From positions 29,920 to 93,919 of the forward strand of contig CAZTIG010000009.1 in assembly GCA_964613665.1 (NCBI GenBank): a stretch of 64,000 nucleotides of DNA, in the 5' to 3' direction. The notes under the pieces were generated by a model, which worked only from the letters and a program-made list of their open reading frames with translations, had not been told where the DNA came from and did not search any database. How positions within the stretch are numbered: the stretch's first letter is position 1; every line of letters starts with the position of its first letter. This document shows positions 8,163 through 21,175 of the stretch, in pieces. This DNA is from CAZQFV01 sp964613665. Its GTDB lineage: Bacteria > Chloroflexota > Chloroflexia > DTKN01. Made by a program: the position numbers and the translations under genes.

Positions 8163-8501
8163 CTAGCCCAGATGCCGGAGATCGTCTACCGGCAGGACAA
8201 AGACGTGCGCTCCCCCCACCTGGACCTCGACCGGGGCCGGCGGAAACAGCCCTCCGGTCTCCAGCATGGGCGAGATCGGGCTCAGGTAGCGCGTGCGGGA
8301 GTGGCAGCACTGCTTGACCACCGCCAGCACGGTGTCGACTTCCTCCTCCTTCACGGCGATGAAGAGGGTGTCGTTGGCCTCCATGAGGAACCCGCCCAGG
8401 CTGGCCACGTGGGTGAAGGTGAACCCGGCTGCGGTCAGCCCCTGGCGGAGCTCCTCCATGTCCCGGCGCTGCACGATGGCAATGATCAGCCGTAGGGCCA
8501 T
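8163..8501 (-). CDS. darA: Cyclic-di-AMP receptor protein (DarA/PstA/YaaQ family)
   Basis: A 112-aa PII-like trimeric sensor. It begins with LRLIIAIVQRRDMEELRQGL, the beta1-alpha1 start of the family. It continues with TFTHVASLGGFLMEANDTLFIAV, whose Gly-Gly-Phe-Leu stretch forms part of the c-di-AMP pocket, and ends with a GGAHVFVLPVDDLRHL strand. It binds c-di-AMP in the family and relays it to partners that are still mostly unknown. The ATG lies 4 bp after the stop of the R3H/ATPase gene, so the two are made together. Confidence 0.88.
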   Translation of the reverse strand: MALRLIIAIVQRRDMEELRQGLTAAGFTFTHVASLGGFLMEANDTLFIAVKEEEVDTVLAVVKQCCHSRTRYLSPISPMLETGGLFPPAPVEVQVGGAHVFVLPVDDLRHLG

Positions 8502-8505
8502 GGCC

Positions 8506-10188
8506 TTACCCCCTTTCGTCTCGGCGCAGGACGCGCACCCGGCGGCGGGGCTCGTGCCCCTGGCTCTGCGAGTCCAGCCGGTAGTGCTCGATCATCTCGT
8601 GCTGCAGCCTTCGGATATAGGCGTTCTGGGGTGTCAGCTCCACCTCTGCCTGCGTGCCGTTGAGGACCTGCTCGATCGCCTGCTGCGTCTCCTGTAGGGC
8701 GGTGGCTACCTGGTCCTCCTCGCCCGGCTTGCGGTTGGAGATGAGGGCTAGGCAGTTCTCGATCTGCGCGACGGTGTTTGACTTGAGCACATAGACCGGG
8801 ATGCCGGCCTCCTCGGCCTCGCGCAGGCGGCGCGGAGCCTGGCGGTAGTAGCTCTGCAAGGTGATGACCGCGTTGGCCTGTCCCAGGTCTTCCACCAGGT
8901 TGACCGCTACGCCCACCATCCGCGCCGCCCGTCCCAGGCGTTTACGGTTCACCCCGAACGAGTACACCCGCAGGGGTCCGCGCTGTCGCGGCGGGGCTGG
9001 CGTGGGCTCTTCCTCGGCGCGTGCGCCTGCTACCTCGCCGCGTTTGCCCTCGGCCCGGCGGCGCTGCTCCGGTCGGCGCACCTCCTGGCGGCGCCGCTCC
9101 AGGCTGCTGCCGAAGTAGTCACGCTCGGTGCGCCGCTCGACCTGGCCGTCCTCTTGGCGGTGGCGGATCTCGGCCGGCGCCGGAAAGCCGCGCAGGATCG
9201 AGTCGACCACCTCGGCCACGTTGTGGTGGACGGCAACGGTGTCCCAGTCCTGGATCTCCACGACGATGTCAAAGGTCGGTGGAGCGCGCCGCTCCAGGAC
9301 GGTCTTTTGCGTGCCGCGCCGGCGGGCCTCCTCGTCGCCCAATGTCACCGACTGGATTCCTCCGATCAGATCGGAGAGCGTCGGGTTGAGCATGAGGTTC
9401 TCCATGGTGTTGCCGTGAGCCGTGGCCACGAGCTGCACGCCGCGCTCGGCGATCGTCCGGGCCGCGGCGGCTTCCAACTCGGTGCCGATCTCATCGATGA
9501 CGATGACTTCGGGCATGTGGTTCTCCACCGCCTCGATCATCACCGCGTGCTGCCGGTCCGGGCTGGGCACCTGCATACGGCGGGCCCGCCCGATGGCCGG
9601 GTGGGGAATGTCGCCGTCGCCGCCGATCTCGTTGGAGGTGTCGACGATGATCACGCGCTTGCGAAAGTCGTCGGCCAGGACGCGGGCGACCTCGCGCAGC
9701 ATGGTCGTCTTGCCCACGCCCGGGCGGCCGAGCAGCAGGGTGCTCTGCCCGGTCTCGACCAGGTCCTGGATGATGGCGATGGTGCCGTAGACGGCCCGGC
9801 CCACCCGGCAGGTCAGGCCGATGACGCGGCCGTCGCGGCTGCGGATGGCCGAGATGCGGTGCAGCGTACGGGTGATGCCGGCCCGGTTGTCGCCGCTGAA
9901 GAGGCTGATGCGGGCAATGACATAGTCCAGGTCCGCCTGGCTGACCTCATCCGGGCTGAGCGCGAGCTCGCGCCCCGGAAAACGGGCCTCGGGCGGCCGG
10001 CCCAGGTCGAGCACAATCTCCAGCAGCTCGGCCAGCGCCGGCTCGCGGCGCAGCGGCTCCTGCAGCCGCGGCGGCAGTGCCGCCAGCAGGGCGTCCAGGT
10101 CATCGGTAACCTGGGTGTGCACGACCGGCAGCTCGGCCGGTTCTGGCCTGGGAAGAGGCGACTGGCGCGCCTGTGCAAACGGTTTCAT
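8506..10188 (-). CDS. AAA-type ATPase with R3H single-strand nucleic-acid-binding domain (SpoIIIAA-like)
   Basis: 560 aa. A divergent N-terminal region (1-120) is followed by a SpoIIIAA/GspE-related ATPase core with Walker A GRPGVGKTT, Walker B MPEVIVIDEIG, and ATAHGNT as sensor. A long Arg/Glu-rich linker comes next. A C-terminal segment ending in RRLQHEMIEHYRLDSQS...PRRRVRV matches the R3H domain. Such proteins are annotated in Chloroflexota, Firmicutes and cyanobacteria, but the nucleic-acid substrate is not established. The start is the ATG at 10188 behind GGAGGAACCGCAGGA. The frame is open further upstream, but earlier starts would overlap the preceding gene. Confidence 0.85.
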   Translation of the reverse strand: MKPFAQARQSPLPRPEPAELPVVHTQVTDDLDALLAALPPRLQEPLRREPALAELLEIVLDLGRPPEARFPGRELALSPDEVSQADLDYVIARISLFSGDNRAGITRTLHRISAIRSRDGRVIGLTCRVGRAVYGTIAIIQDLVETGQSTLLLGRPGVGKTTMLREVARVLADDFRKRVIIVDTSNEIGGDGDIPHPAIGRARRMQVPSPDRQHAVMIEAVENHMPEVIVIDEIGTELEAAAARTIAERGVQLVATAHGNTMENLMLNPTLSDLIGGIQSVTLGDEEARRRGTQKTVLERRAPPTFDIVVEIQDWDTVAVHHNVAEVVDSILRGFPAPAEIRHRQEDGQVERRTERDYFGSSLERRRQEVRRPEQRRRAEGKRGEVAGARAEEEPTPAPPRQRGPLRVYSFGVNRKRLGRAARMVGVAVNLVEDLGQANAVITLQSYYRQAPRRLREAEEAGIPVYVLKSNTVAQIENCLALISNRKPGEEDQVATALQETQQAIEQVLNGTQAEVELTPQNAYIRRLQHEMIEHYRLDSQSQGHEPRRRVRVLRRDERG

Positions 10189-10256
10189 CGCATTCCTGCG
10201 GTTCCTCCGGCGCCGGCCCGCACGGCGGGCCTGTCGATCATGATACAGCAACGTCC

Positions 10257-11237
10257 TCAGTCTTCTCGACGCTGAATGAACGCCTGCCCCACGGACGGAG
10301 CGCTCGGCGCGGCCTCCAGCGAGCGTTCCGGGGCGCGCACCGCCTGGGGCTGGCGGGCCTCCTGCCGCACGGTCAGGTACTTGGCCAACAGGACCTGTCT
10401 GGCGCAGGGGCGGAAGCCGGCGCGGCGGGTCACCTCCAGCAGCTCGCCCTGGTAGCTGCGCAGGACCAGGTAGGTCGGCGCCGCGGCTCCGCCGAGCCCG
10501 TGGGCAAGCATCTCCGCCGCGTACTGGCGGTAGGCCGGGTCCAGGAGCAGGTCCAGCCGCGTCCCGCGCGGGCCGCGCCAGCGCCGCAGGTACGCCCGTA
10601 CCACGCCCTCCTCCTGCCAGGCCCAGGCTTCCGTGCCCCCGTGGGGCTGCCAGAAATCGTTGGAGTGCCCTTCGGCGTGCTGAACGATCGGTGGGGTCAG
10701 GCCGACGTAGAGCTGCTGGATGGCCCACAGGTTCTCCGCCTGCACGGGCTGGAATGCGGCGAACGGGCGGCCGGCCGCCGCCGGGGTGCTCTCGGCCTGC
10801 AGGATCGTCTCCTCGGCAAAGGGGCTGAACCCGACCCGCCGGAACATCTCCAGGGACTCCTCGCCGGGCACCGCGGCCAGCAGGCGGGTGACCCGGTGCC
10901 GGCCGGCGGCCGTCCCCATGCCGATCAGCAGCTCTTCCCATAGGCCGGCCGCGGCCTCCTGCCCCGCCTTCCAGACGGCCAGATAGCGCACCTGCCAGGA
11001 AGAGTCCTGCCGACACGACTGGGCCTGGGCGCAGGCCAGCAGCCGCCTGTCCTCCCACAGCAGCAGCGTGTAGCAGGGCTCGTGCGGCCGCAGCCAGGAA
11101 GCCAGCAGCTCGCGCAGCGGATGGTGCGGGCTGAGCAACTGCCGGGCCAGGTCGCAGCGCAGCTCCGCCGCCGGGGGCGCGCCAAAGGCCAACACGTCGA
11201 GCGGGCCGGCCGGCCGGGTCTCCTTCGCCATCGTCAT
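10257..11237 (-). CDS. Uncharacterised protein with GNAT-like segment, pdx operon
   Basis: 326 aa, soluble. Residues about 45-135 (a strand-rich segment, then RHRVTRLLAAVPGEESLEMFRRVGF) look like the last strands and helix of a GNAT acetyltransferase. A second, similar half follows (LDLLLDPAYRQYAAEML...LRSYQGELLEVTRRAGF), so the protein may be a degenerate tandem GNAT. The ATG overlaps the pdxT stop as ATGA, a strong sign of coupled translation. No catalytic residues can be assigned. A link to PLP is suggested only by position. Confidence 0.6.
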   Translation of the reverse strand: MTMAKETRPAGPLDVLAFGAPPAAELRCDLARQLLSPHHPLRELLASWLRPHEPCYTLLLWEDRRLLACAQAQSCRQDSSWQVRYLAVWKAGQEAAAGLWEELLIGMGTAAGRHRVTRLLAAVPGEESLEMFRRVGFSPFAEETILQAESTPAAAGRPFAAFQPVQAENLWAIQQLYVGLTPPIVQHAEGHSNDFWQPHGGTEAWAWQEEGVVRAYLRRWRGPRGTRLDLLLDPAYRQYAAEMLAHGLGGAAAPTYLVLRSYQGELLEVTRRAGFRPCARQVLLAKYLTVRQEARQPQAVRAPERSLEAAPSAPSVGQAFIQRRED

Positions 11238-11809
11238 CCCACCAGGCTCAAGAAGTGGCGGTGAAAGCGGTCGTCCATGGTCAGCTCGGGGTGGAAGGCT
11301 GTCGCCAGCAGGTTGCCCTGCTGCACGGCCACGACCCGGCCGTCCTCCAGGCGCGCCACGACCTCGACGCCCGGCCCGCACTCCTGCACGTAGGGGGCAC
11401 GGATAAAGACGCCCCGGAAGGGCGGCGGCCCCAGGCGCGGAACCTCCACGTCGGCCTCGAAGCTGTCTACCTGCCGGCCGAAGCCGTTGCGCACGACGGT
11501 GATGTCCAGCAGGCCCAGGAGCGGCTGGCCGGGAACACCGTCCACCGCCTGGCGCGAGAGCAAGATCATCCCGGCACAAGTGCCCCACAGTGCCCGGCCG
11601 GCCCGGGCCAGCTCGACGATCGGCTCCGCCAGGCCGTAGGTGACGATCAGCTTGCCGATGGTCGTGCTCTCCCCTCCGGGAATGATCAGCCCGCTCAAGT
11701 CCGCCAGCTCGGCCGGTCGGCGCACCTCTGCCGTCTCTACACCGAGGCGGCGGAGCACGGCGACGTGCTCGGCAAAGTCGCCCTGGAGGGCCAAAACGCC
11801 GATCCTCAT
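11234..11809 (-). CDS. pdxT: Pyridoxal 5'-phosphate synthase glutaminase subunit
   Basis: A 191-aa class I glutamine amidotransferase of the PdxT family. It has GVLALQGDFAEH at the N-terminus, GLIIPGGESTTIGKL, the nucleophile elbow GTCAGMIL (Cys near residue 78), and a His-x-Glu pair in TAFHPEL. It hydrolyses glutamine and channels ammonia to PdxS for R5P/G3P-dependent PLP synthesis. It starts 2 bp after the pdxS stop, so the two subunits are made in equal amounts. Confidence 0.97.
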   Translation of the reverse strand: MRIGVLALQGDFAEHVAVLRRLGVETAEVRRPAELADLSGLIIPGGESTTIGKLIVTYGLAEPIVELARAGRALWGTCAGMILLSRQAVDGVPGQPLLGLLDITVVRNGFGRQVDSFEADVEVPRLGPPPFRGVFIRAPYVQECGPGVEVVARLEDGRVVAVQQGNLLATAFHPELTMDDRFHRHFLSLVG

Positions 11810-11811
11810 TC

Positions 11812-12696
11812 CTACCAGCCTCGCCCCGCCAGCCGCTCATCGGCAGGAATCGCCGCCATCTCCAGTCCCGGCATGGCCTCGCCCAGCCCGCGGGAGACCT
11901 CGGCGATGACCGCCGGGTCGCGGAAGTGGGTGGTGGCCTCGACGATGGCCTTGGCCCGGCGGGCCGGATCGGCGCTCTTGAAAATGCCCGAGCCGACAAA
12001 GACGCCGTCCACGCCGAGCTGCATCATGAGCGCGGCGTCGGCCGGGGTGGCGATGCCGCCGGCGGCAAAGTTGACCACCGGCAGTCGGCCCAGCCTGGCC
12101 GTCTCGACCACCAGGTCGTAGGGGGCGCCCATCTCCTTGGCCGCGTGCATCAGCTCCTCGGGGGCCATGTGCTGGATGCGGCGGATCTCGCCCAGGACGG
12201 CGCGGGCGTGGCGCACGGCCTCGACGACGTTGCCGGTTCCGGCCTCGCCCTTGGTTCGGATCATCGCCGCCCCCTCGCCGATACGCCGCAGCGCCTCGCC
12301 CAGGTTGCGGCAGCCGCAGACAAAGGGCACCTTGAAGGCGTGCTTGTCGATGTGGTGCTCCTCGTCGGCCGGGGTGAGGACCTCGCTCTCGTCGACATAG
12401 TCGACCCCCAGCGCCTCCAGCACCTGCGCTTCGACAAAGTGGCCGATACGGCACTTGGCCATGACCGGGATACTGACGGCCTCCATAATGCCTACGATCA
12501 GCTCGGGATCGCTCATGCGGGCCACGCCGCCGTGGGCGCGGATGTCGGCCGGCACGCGCTCCAGCGCCATCACCGCGCAGGCGCCGGCCTCCTCGGCAAT
12601 CCGGGCGTGCTCCGGGGTGACCACGTCCATGATCACCCCGCCCTTGAGCATCTGGGCCAGCCCGACTTTGGTCCTCCAGGTTGATTTCTCCACCAT
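11812..12696 (-). CDS. pdxS: Pyridoxal 5'-phosphate synthase lyase subunit
   Basis: A 294-aa (beta-alpha)8 enzyme, full family length. It has VIMDVVTPEHARIAEEAGA, ALERVPADIRAHGGVARMSDP, the lysine-bearing MAKCRIGHFVEAQ, and GEAGTGNVVEAVRH. It condenses ribose 5-phosphate, glyceraldehyde 3-phosphate and ammonia to PLP. The ATG follows GGAGGTGG. It is the first gene of a six-gene operon driven by the promoter at 12788-12816. Confidence 0.98.
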   Translation of the reverse strand: MVEKSTWRTKVGLAQMLKGGVIMDVVTPEHARIAEEAGACAVMALERVPADIRAHGGVARMSDPELIVGIMEAVSIPVMAKCRIGHFVEAQVLEALGVDYVDESEVLTPADEEHHIDKHAFKVPFVCGCRNLGEALRRIGEGAAMIRTKGEAGTGNVVEAVRHARAVLGEIRRIQHMAPEELMHAAKEMGAPYDLVVETARLGRLPVVNFAAGGIATPADAALMMQLGVDGVFVGSGIFKSADPARRAKAIVEATTHFRDPAVIAEVSRGLGEAMPGLEMAAIPADERLAGRGW

Positions 12697-12787
12697 GATC
12701 CACCTCCTGGCGCGCCGTTGCGCTCATCCACATCGGCGGCGGTGCCATCGCTGCCGCGCACCGCGCCGCCGCAGATTGGCCGCCCCT

Positions 12788-12816
12788 ATTGTACTACAGC
12801 CTGCCCAGGGGTGCAA
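12788..12816 (-). promoter_or_regulatory. Promoter of the pdxST-darA operon
   Basis: Minus strand TTGCAC (12816-12811), exactly 17 bp, TACAAT (12793-12788). The pdxS ATG is about 90 bp downstream. Confidence 0.75.
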
Positions 12817-13089
12817 CTTCGCCGATGAGCGTTACGGGTTGGGGACCACGCCTGGCACAATCGGATCGGCCATTGCGTAAGGCCAAAGAGGCCCCTTTTT
12901 CGTGCTTTCGCCGAGGCCAAGCCGGCCTCCGGGGCATCTCTTTCCGTTCGGGCTTGTCCCCAACACGCAACGCTCTCCGCCCCGCCGGTCTGGCGAACCT
13001 GCTGGCGAGCCCGGTCTTTGCGGCGGTGGGGCAATCCGAGGTCGTTTCCGAGGCAGGGCTGGGGTGGGCCACCGATCTCCCGCTTGTGG
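12817..13089. other. Intergenic region without a recognisable gene
   Basis: About 270 bp between the sensor-kinase stop codon and the pdxS promoter. Short open frames exist on both strands, but none has a ribosome site or recognisable protein similarity. The only structure seen is a small GGCC-AAAGA-GGCC stem followed by CCTTTTT on the plus strand near 12880-12900, which would read as a weak terminator away from pdxS. Confidence 0.5.
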
Positions 13090-14922
13090 TTACGCGGATG
13101 CTCCCTCGGGGACCGTCTCGTCTTGGAGGATCGGCAGGGCAAAGGAGAAGGTGCTGCCCTGCCCCAGGGCACTGCGCATCCAGACGTGCCCGCGGTGCTG
13201 CTCGACGATGGACCGCACCAGGGCTAGCCCCAGGCCGGTGCCGGGGATGCCGTCCGTGGCCCGTGTCTGCACGCGGTAGAACTTCTGGAAGAGCTGCTGC
13301 TGGTCCTGGGGCGCGATCCCCAGGCCGGTGTCGGTGACGCTGAAGACGACCTCGTGCTCGTTCCGGCCCAGGTGCACCCGGACGGTACCGGGCGGTGGGG
13401 TGTACTTGATGGCGTTGTCCACCAGGTTGGACACCACCTGGCGCAGCCGGCCGGCGTTGCCCTCCACGAACGGCAGGCCGGGCTCGATCTCTGCCAGTAG
13501 CTCCAGCTTCTTCAGCTCGGCATTGCCCTGCAGCGCGTCCAGCGCCGCAGTGACTACCTCCTCCAAGGAGCATGGCGACATCGGCATGTCGATCCCCGCT
13601 TCGATCTTGGCCAGGTCCAGCAGGTCGCCGATGAGGTCGTTCATCTGCGCGACGGCCTTGGTCACGTGCTGCAGGGCCTCGCTCTGCTCCTCCGTCACCG
13701 GCCCGATCAGTGGGACCAGCTCGGCGTAGCCGCGCACCGCCGTCAGCGGCGAGCGCAGGTCGTGGGAGACGGTGGACACGAACTCGCTCTTGACCCGGTC
13801 CAGCTCCTTCAGGTAGGTGATATCCTGCATGATGGCCACCCAGCCCACTCCCGCGATGGGGGAGATGCTGCAGTAGCGCACGCGCCCGTCGGCGGTGGTC
13901 AGCTCACCGGTGACGGCCTCGTTGCGCTCCAGGGCCTGCTCCAGGAGCGCCTGCAGGGCCGGGTGCGACACTTCCTGGGTGACGGGCTGGCCCAGAGCTG
14001 CCTCGGTCGACACGCCAAAAGCCCGCTCGGCGGCGCGGTTCAGCAGCACGATCTGCTGGGCGTTGTCCACGACGATGACGGCATCGGTTGTGCCGTCCAG
14101 GACGGCGGCGAGCTTGCGCCGCTCGGTCTCGGCGGCTGTGTACAGGTCGGCGTTCTCCAGGCAGATGGCGGCCTGCTGGGCCAGCTCCTGCAGCAGCGTC
14201 AGGTGCGTGTCGCTGAACTGAAAGGGAAAGGGGTGGGTCAGCACCATCACCCCCAGGACGCGGTTGCGCCGCAGGAACGGCACGGCGACGGCGGAGCGGG
14301 CCGGCTCCTCGTCCTCGGGGAAGGTGAGCCAGCGGGGGTCCGCGGCCGTGTCGAAGATGATATCGCCGCGGCGGTTGAGCACCACCCATCCGGCCAGACC
14401 CCTGCTCAGGATGGCGGTGGTGCGCTCGCTGGTGTGACTTTCCCGGGAGAGGAAGGACTCGCCCACCCGGCCGTGCTCGTCGATGAGGACGATGCTGCCC
14501 CAGCGGGCCTGGGCGGCGCGGATGGCCCGGTCTAGGATGCCGCGCAGGACGCGGCGCGGCTCCAGCGAGCTGGCCAGTTGCGTGAAGCTCTGGTGCAGGA
14601 ACTCGGCCTGGTCGCGCTCGGTGGTCAGTTGGTCGGACTTGCGGCGCAGATCCTGGGTCAGCTCAAAGACCTGCTCACGGGCCTGGGCAATGGACTGCTC
14701 GCGCGCGCGGATCTGCTGGCCCCAGTTCCGCGGCGGCACCCGGGCCAGGCGCAGCATGATCAGCGTGTAGGCACCGGCACTGGCCAGCGTGCCGAGGCTG
14801 AGGAGGATCAACCCCTCGGGGGACCAGCGGCCCAACCCGGCCAAGAGTGTCAGTCCCAGGATGACCAGCAGGAAGAGGACCGAGACCAAGAAGATGCCAC
14901 GATCGCGCAACCAGCCTCTCAT
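13090..14922 (-). CDS. Membrane sensor histidine kinase (2 TM, GAF, PAS, HisKA, HATPase_c)
   Basis: 610 aa. Two transmembrane helices (about 9-30 and 37-58) enclose a very short loop, so the sensor is intracellular or in the membrane. A coiled-coil linker follows, then a GAF domain (about 110-265), a PAS domain (275-390), HisKA with SHDLRSPLTAVRGY, N-box NLVDNAIKYT, G1 DTGLGI and G2 GTGLGLAL. All kinase motifs are intact. No response regulator lies next to it. It sits 44 bp behind lon with no promoter seen between them, so it may be read with the proteostasis genes. Signal unknown. Confidence 0.9.
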   Translation of the reverse strand: MRGWLRDRGIFLVSVLFLLVILGLTLLAGLGRWSPEGLILLSLGTLASAGAYTLIMLRLARVPPRNWGQQIRAREQSIAQAREQVFELTQDLRRKSDQLTTERDQAEFLHQSFTQLASSLEPRRVLRGILDRAIRAAQARWGSIVLIDEHGRVGESFLSRESHTSERTTAILSRGLAGWVVLNRRGDIIFDTAADPRWLTFPEDEEPARSAVAVPFLRRNRVLGVMVLTHPFPFQFSDTHLTLLQELAQQAAICLENADLYTAAETERRKLAAVLDGTTDAVIVVDNAQQIVLLNRAAERAFGVSTEAALGQPVTQEVSHPALQALLEQALERNEAVTGELTTADGRVRYCSISPIAGVGWVAIMQDITYLKELDRVKSEFVSTVSHDLRSPLTAVRGYAELVPLIGPVTEEQSEALQHVTKAVAQMNDLIGDLLDLAKIEAGIDMPMSPCSLEEVVTAALDALQGNAELKKLELLAEIEPGLPFVEGNAGRLRQVVSNLVDNAIKYTPPPGTVRVHLGRNEHEVVFSVTDTGLGIAPQDQQQLFQKFYRVQTRATDGIPGTGLGLALVRSIVEQHRGHVWMRSALGQGSTFSFALPILQDETVPEGASA

Positions 14923-14966
14923 GGCGATCCCTTCTCTGCACGGCGGCGGCGCGGTGCCCCACTCGG

Positions 14967-17543
<2,577 letters not shown>

Positions 17544-17609
17544 GCCGTTCCTCCTGCCTCGCTGAAGGGGTACCCAAGGGACAGCGAGGTCATCCCTGCG
17601 CCAATGGCC

Positions 17610-18068
17610 CTACTCCGGCTCGCCCACCTTGATCGTGACGCGCCGGACTGCTCCGCTGTTCCGGCTGCGCCGCGGCAGGTGGATCTTCAGGAACCCGTCC
17701 TCGTAGGTGGCGCCGACGGCGTCCTCCTGGACGGGCCACGGCAAGAAGATCTGCACGCAGAAAGGACCGTAGTTGATGCCCATCTGGTAGTAGGAGATGC
17801 GCTCCGGGGGGTGATCGTCGGCGCGGAAACCCGAGACGGTGAGCGTCCGGTCGTCCAGGAGCACGCTGATCTCCTGCTCACGCATGTTGGCCAGCTCCAT
17901 CTTGACCGTCAGCCCGGTGGTCGTCTCGTAGACGTCCGTGGGCGGCCTCCAGGTCTCGCGGGAGCAGAGCGTGCCTCCGGGATGCCGGCCCCACATGTCG
18001 CTGAAGAGCCGCTCCATTTCCCGCTGCATGAACTCGACGTCCCGAAACAGGCTCACGGGTTTGCGCAT
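17610..18068 (-). CDS. Small heat-shock protein, Hsp20/alpha-crystallin family
   Basis: 152 aa. A short N-terminal region MRKPVSLFRDVEFMQREMERLF is followed by an alpha-crystallin domain: PPTDVYETTTGLTVKMELANMREQEISVLLDDRTLTVSGFR, then YEDGFLKIHLPRR. The C-terminal IxI/V anchor is represented by VTIKV. It is an ATP-independent holdase. GGAGG precedes the ATG at 18068. It lies upstream of lon in the same direction. Confidence 0.92.
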   Translation of the reverse strand: MRKPVSLFRDVEFMQREMERLFSDMWGRHPGGTLCSRETWRPPTDVYETTTGLTVKMELANMREQEISVLLDDRTLTVSGFRADDHPPERISYYQMGINYGPFCVQIFLPWPVQEDAVGATYEDGFLKIHLPRRSRNSGAVRRVTIKVGEPE

Positions 18069-18143
18069 CGCGTGCCTCCGCAGGGCGGGCCGGCCGAGCC
18101 CGATCCACCCCGATGCCGTTCGCTGTCGATGTGGCCGATCGGC

Positions 18144-18161
18144 GCAGCCCCGCAGGGCTGC
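18144..18161 (-). terminator. Hairpin between the receptor kinase and hsp20
   Basis: A 7-bp GC stem (GCAGCCC/GGGCTGC) with a 4-nt loop in the 133-bp gap between the two genes. It has no U-run, so termination is uncertain. Confidence 0.35.
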
Positions 18162-18201
18162 CGTGACATCTCCTCCGGCGCGCCCGGCCGGGCACACCGG
18201 C

Positions 18202-20202
<2,001 letters not shown>

Positions 20203-20221
20203 CGATTCCTCCTGCGTGCCC

Positions 20222-20809
20222 CTACTCCAGCGGCCCCAGCACGCCCTCCAGCCAGCGCAGCAGGACCGGGTCCTGGGCGTTTCCGCCCAGGGCGTGAGGG
20301 GCCAGCGCCAGGCCGCCGATGGCGTACTGGGCGGAGATGGCCATGCCGCCCAGGGCCAGCCAGGCGGCCAGCGACATCCCCCCCAGGGCGATGACGCCGG
20401 CGGCCATGCCGGCCAACGCCAGCAGACCCACCGCCATCCCGCCCACGGCGATCCCACCAATGGCCACACCGCCCAGCGCCACGACGCCGATGGCCACGTT
20501 GCCGATGGCGATGATGCCGCGGGCCACCCGCTGGCGGCCCGTCTGCGGATCGAAGCCCTGGGCGATGTGCACCAGGGGCACGCCGAAGAGGGTGGCTTTG
20601 CTGCGGTACTCGTGGCCGTACATCCGCGCCAGCATGGCCGGCGTGAGCATGGCCAGGCCGGGCATGGTGCCCTGGGCGGGGGCCGCCGCGGCCACACGCG
20701 GCAGCGGGGTGCCGCAGTAGGGGCAGGAGTCGTTCGTCTCGTCGGGCAGCCGCGCCCCACACTGCGGGCAGCGCCCAAAGGCCGGCTGGGGTGTGGCCTC
20801 ATCTGCCAT
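20222..20809 (-). CDS. Zinc-ribbon protein with long hydrophobic glycine repeat
   Basis: 195 aa. Residues 14-35 form a zinc ribbon (CPQCGARLP...CPYCGTPLP). A short conserved middle contains MYGHEYRSKATLFGVPLVHIAQGFDP. The C-terminal half is an uninterrupted array of hydrophobic 6-7-residue units such as AIGNV, AIGVVALGGV, AIGGIAVGG. The array could be membrane-inserted or a glycine-rich left-handed solenoid. I know similar zinc-ribbon plus Gly-repeat proteins only as hypotheticals. AGGAGG precedes the ATG and a consensus promoter lies just upstream. It is cotranscribed with the receptor kinase. Confidence 0.75.
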   Translation of the reverse strand: MADEATPQPAFGRCPQCGARLPDETNDSCPYCGTPLPRVAAAAPAQGTMPGLAMLTPAMLARMYGHEYRSKATLFGVPLVHIAQGFDPQTGRQRVARGIIAIGNVAIGVVALGGVAIGGIAVGGMAVGLLALAGMAAGVIALGGMSLAAWLALGGMAISAQYAIGGLALAPHALGGNAQDPVLLRWLEGVLGPLE

Positions 20810-20849
20810 GAGCGTCCTCCTTGTGTCGCAGCTCGCTGTTGCGATGTCT

Positions 20850-20879
20850 ATTGTAGCATAGGGCAGGCAGCAATGTCAA
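20850..20879 (-). promoter_or_regulatory. Promoter of the zinc-ribbon/kinase operon
   Basis: Minus strand TTGACA (20879-20874), 18 bp, TACAAT (20855-20850). The ATG is about 40 bp downstream. Confidence 0.75.
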
Positions 20880-21091
20880 AAGGAGCTGTCAGCCAGCGGC
20901 TGTCGGCTCACGGCGATATCAGGGTCGCGCCGATGCACAGCGGATGGCAAGTGCCCGGCCGGCGTACAGTGCGGCATGGCCGTACCATTGCCGTGTCCCT
21001 GGATGTGCGGCGTCGGGCCGTTGCCTGAGCCGGGCACTTGCCGGTCAAGGCCGGCGACTTTGGTACGGCCGTGCTGTCGGCTCTCAGCGAA
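20880..21091. repeat. Intergenic region with two interleaved inverted repeats
   Basis: The space between two divergent promoters. A perfect 14-bp inverted repeat (GGCAAGTGCCCGGC at 20946-20959; its complement at 21029-21042) is interleaved with a second one (GGCCGTACCA near 20978; TGGTACGGCC at 21061-21070). The order A-B-A'-B' is that of a pseudoknot if transcribed. An 11-bp direct repeat GCTGTCGGCTC flanks the whole (near 20899 and 21073). No coding potential is visible. It may be a decayed mobile element or a regulatory region. Confidence 0.6.
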
Positions 21092-21120
21092 TTGACAAAG
21101 CGCGCCGTTGCGGCTATGAT
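21092..21120 (+). promoter_or_regulatory. Promoter of the flippase/FAD-oxidoreductase operon
   Basis: TTGACA (21092-21097), exactly 17 bp, TATGAT (21115-21120). Transcription would start near 21127, so coding must begin after that. Confidence 0.8.
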
Positions 21121-21175
21121 GGGCGGCGGCGCGACGAGCGCCGCCGGCCGCGAGCGATTCGCCTGTGAGGTGACG

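Noticed and set aside
12786..13337. Small overlapping open frames between pdxS and the sensor kinase
   Set aside because: No ribosome site, no recognised family, and overlap with the pdxS promoter and the kinase 3' end.
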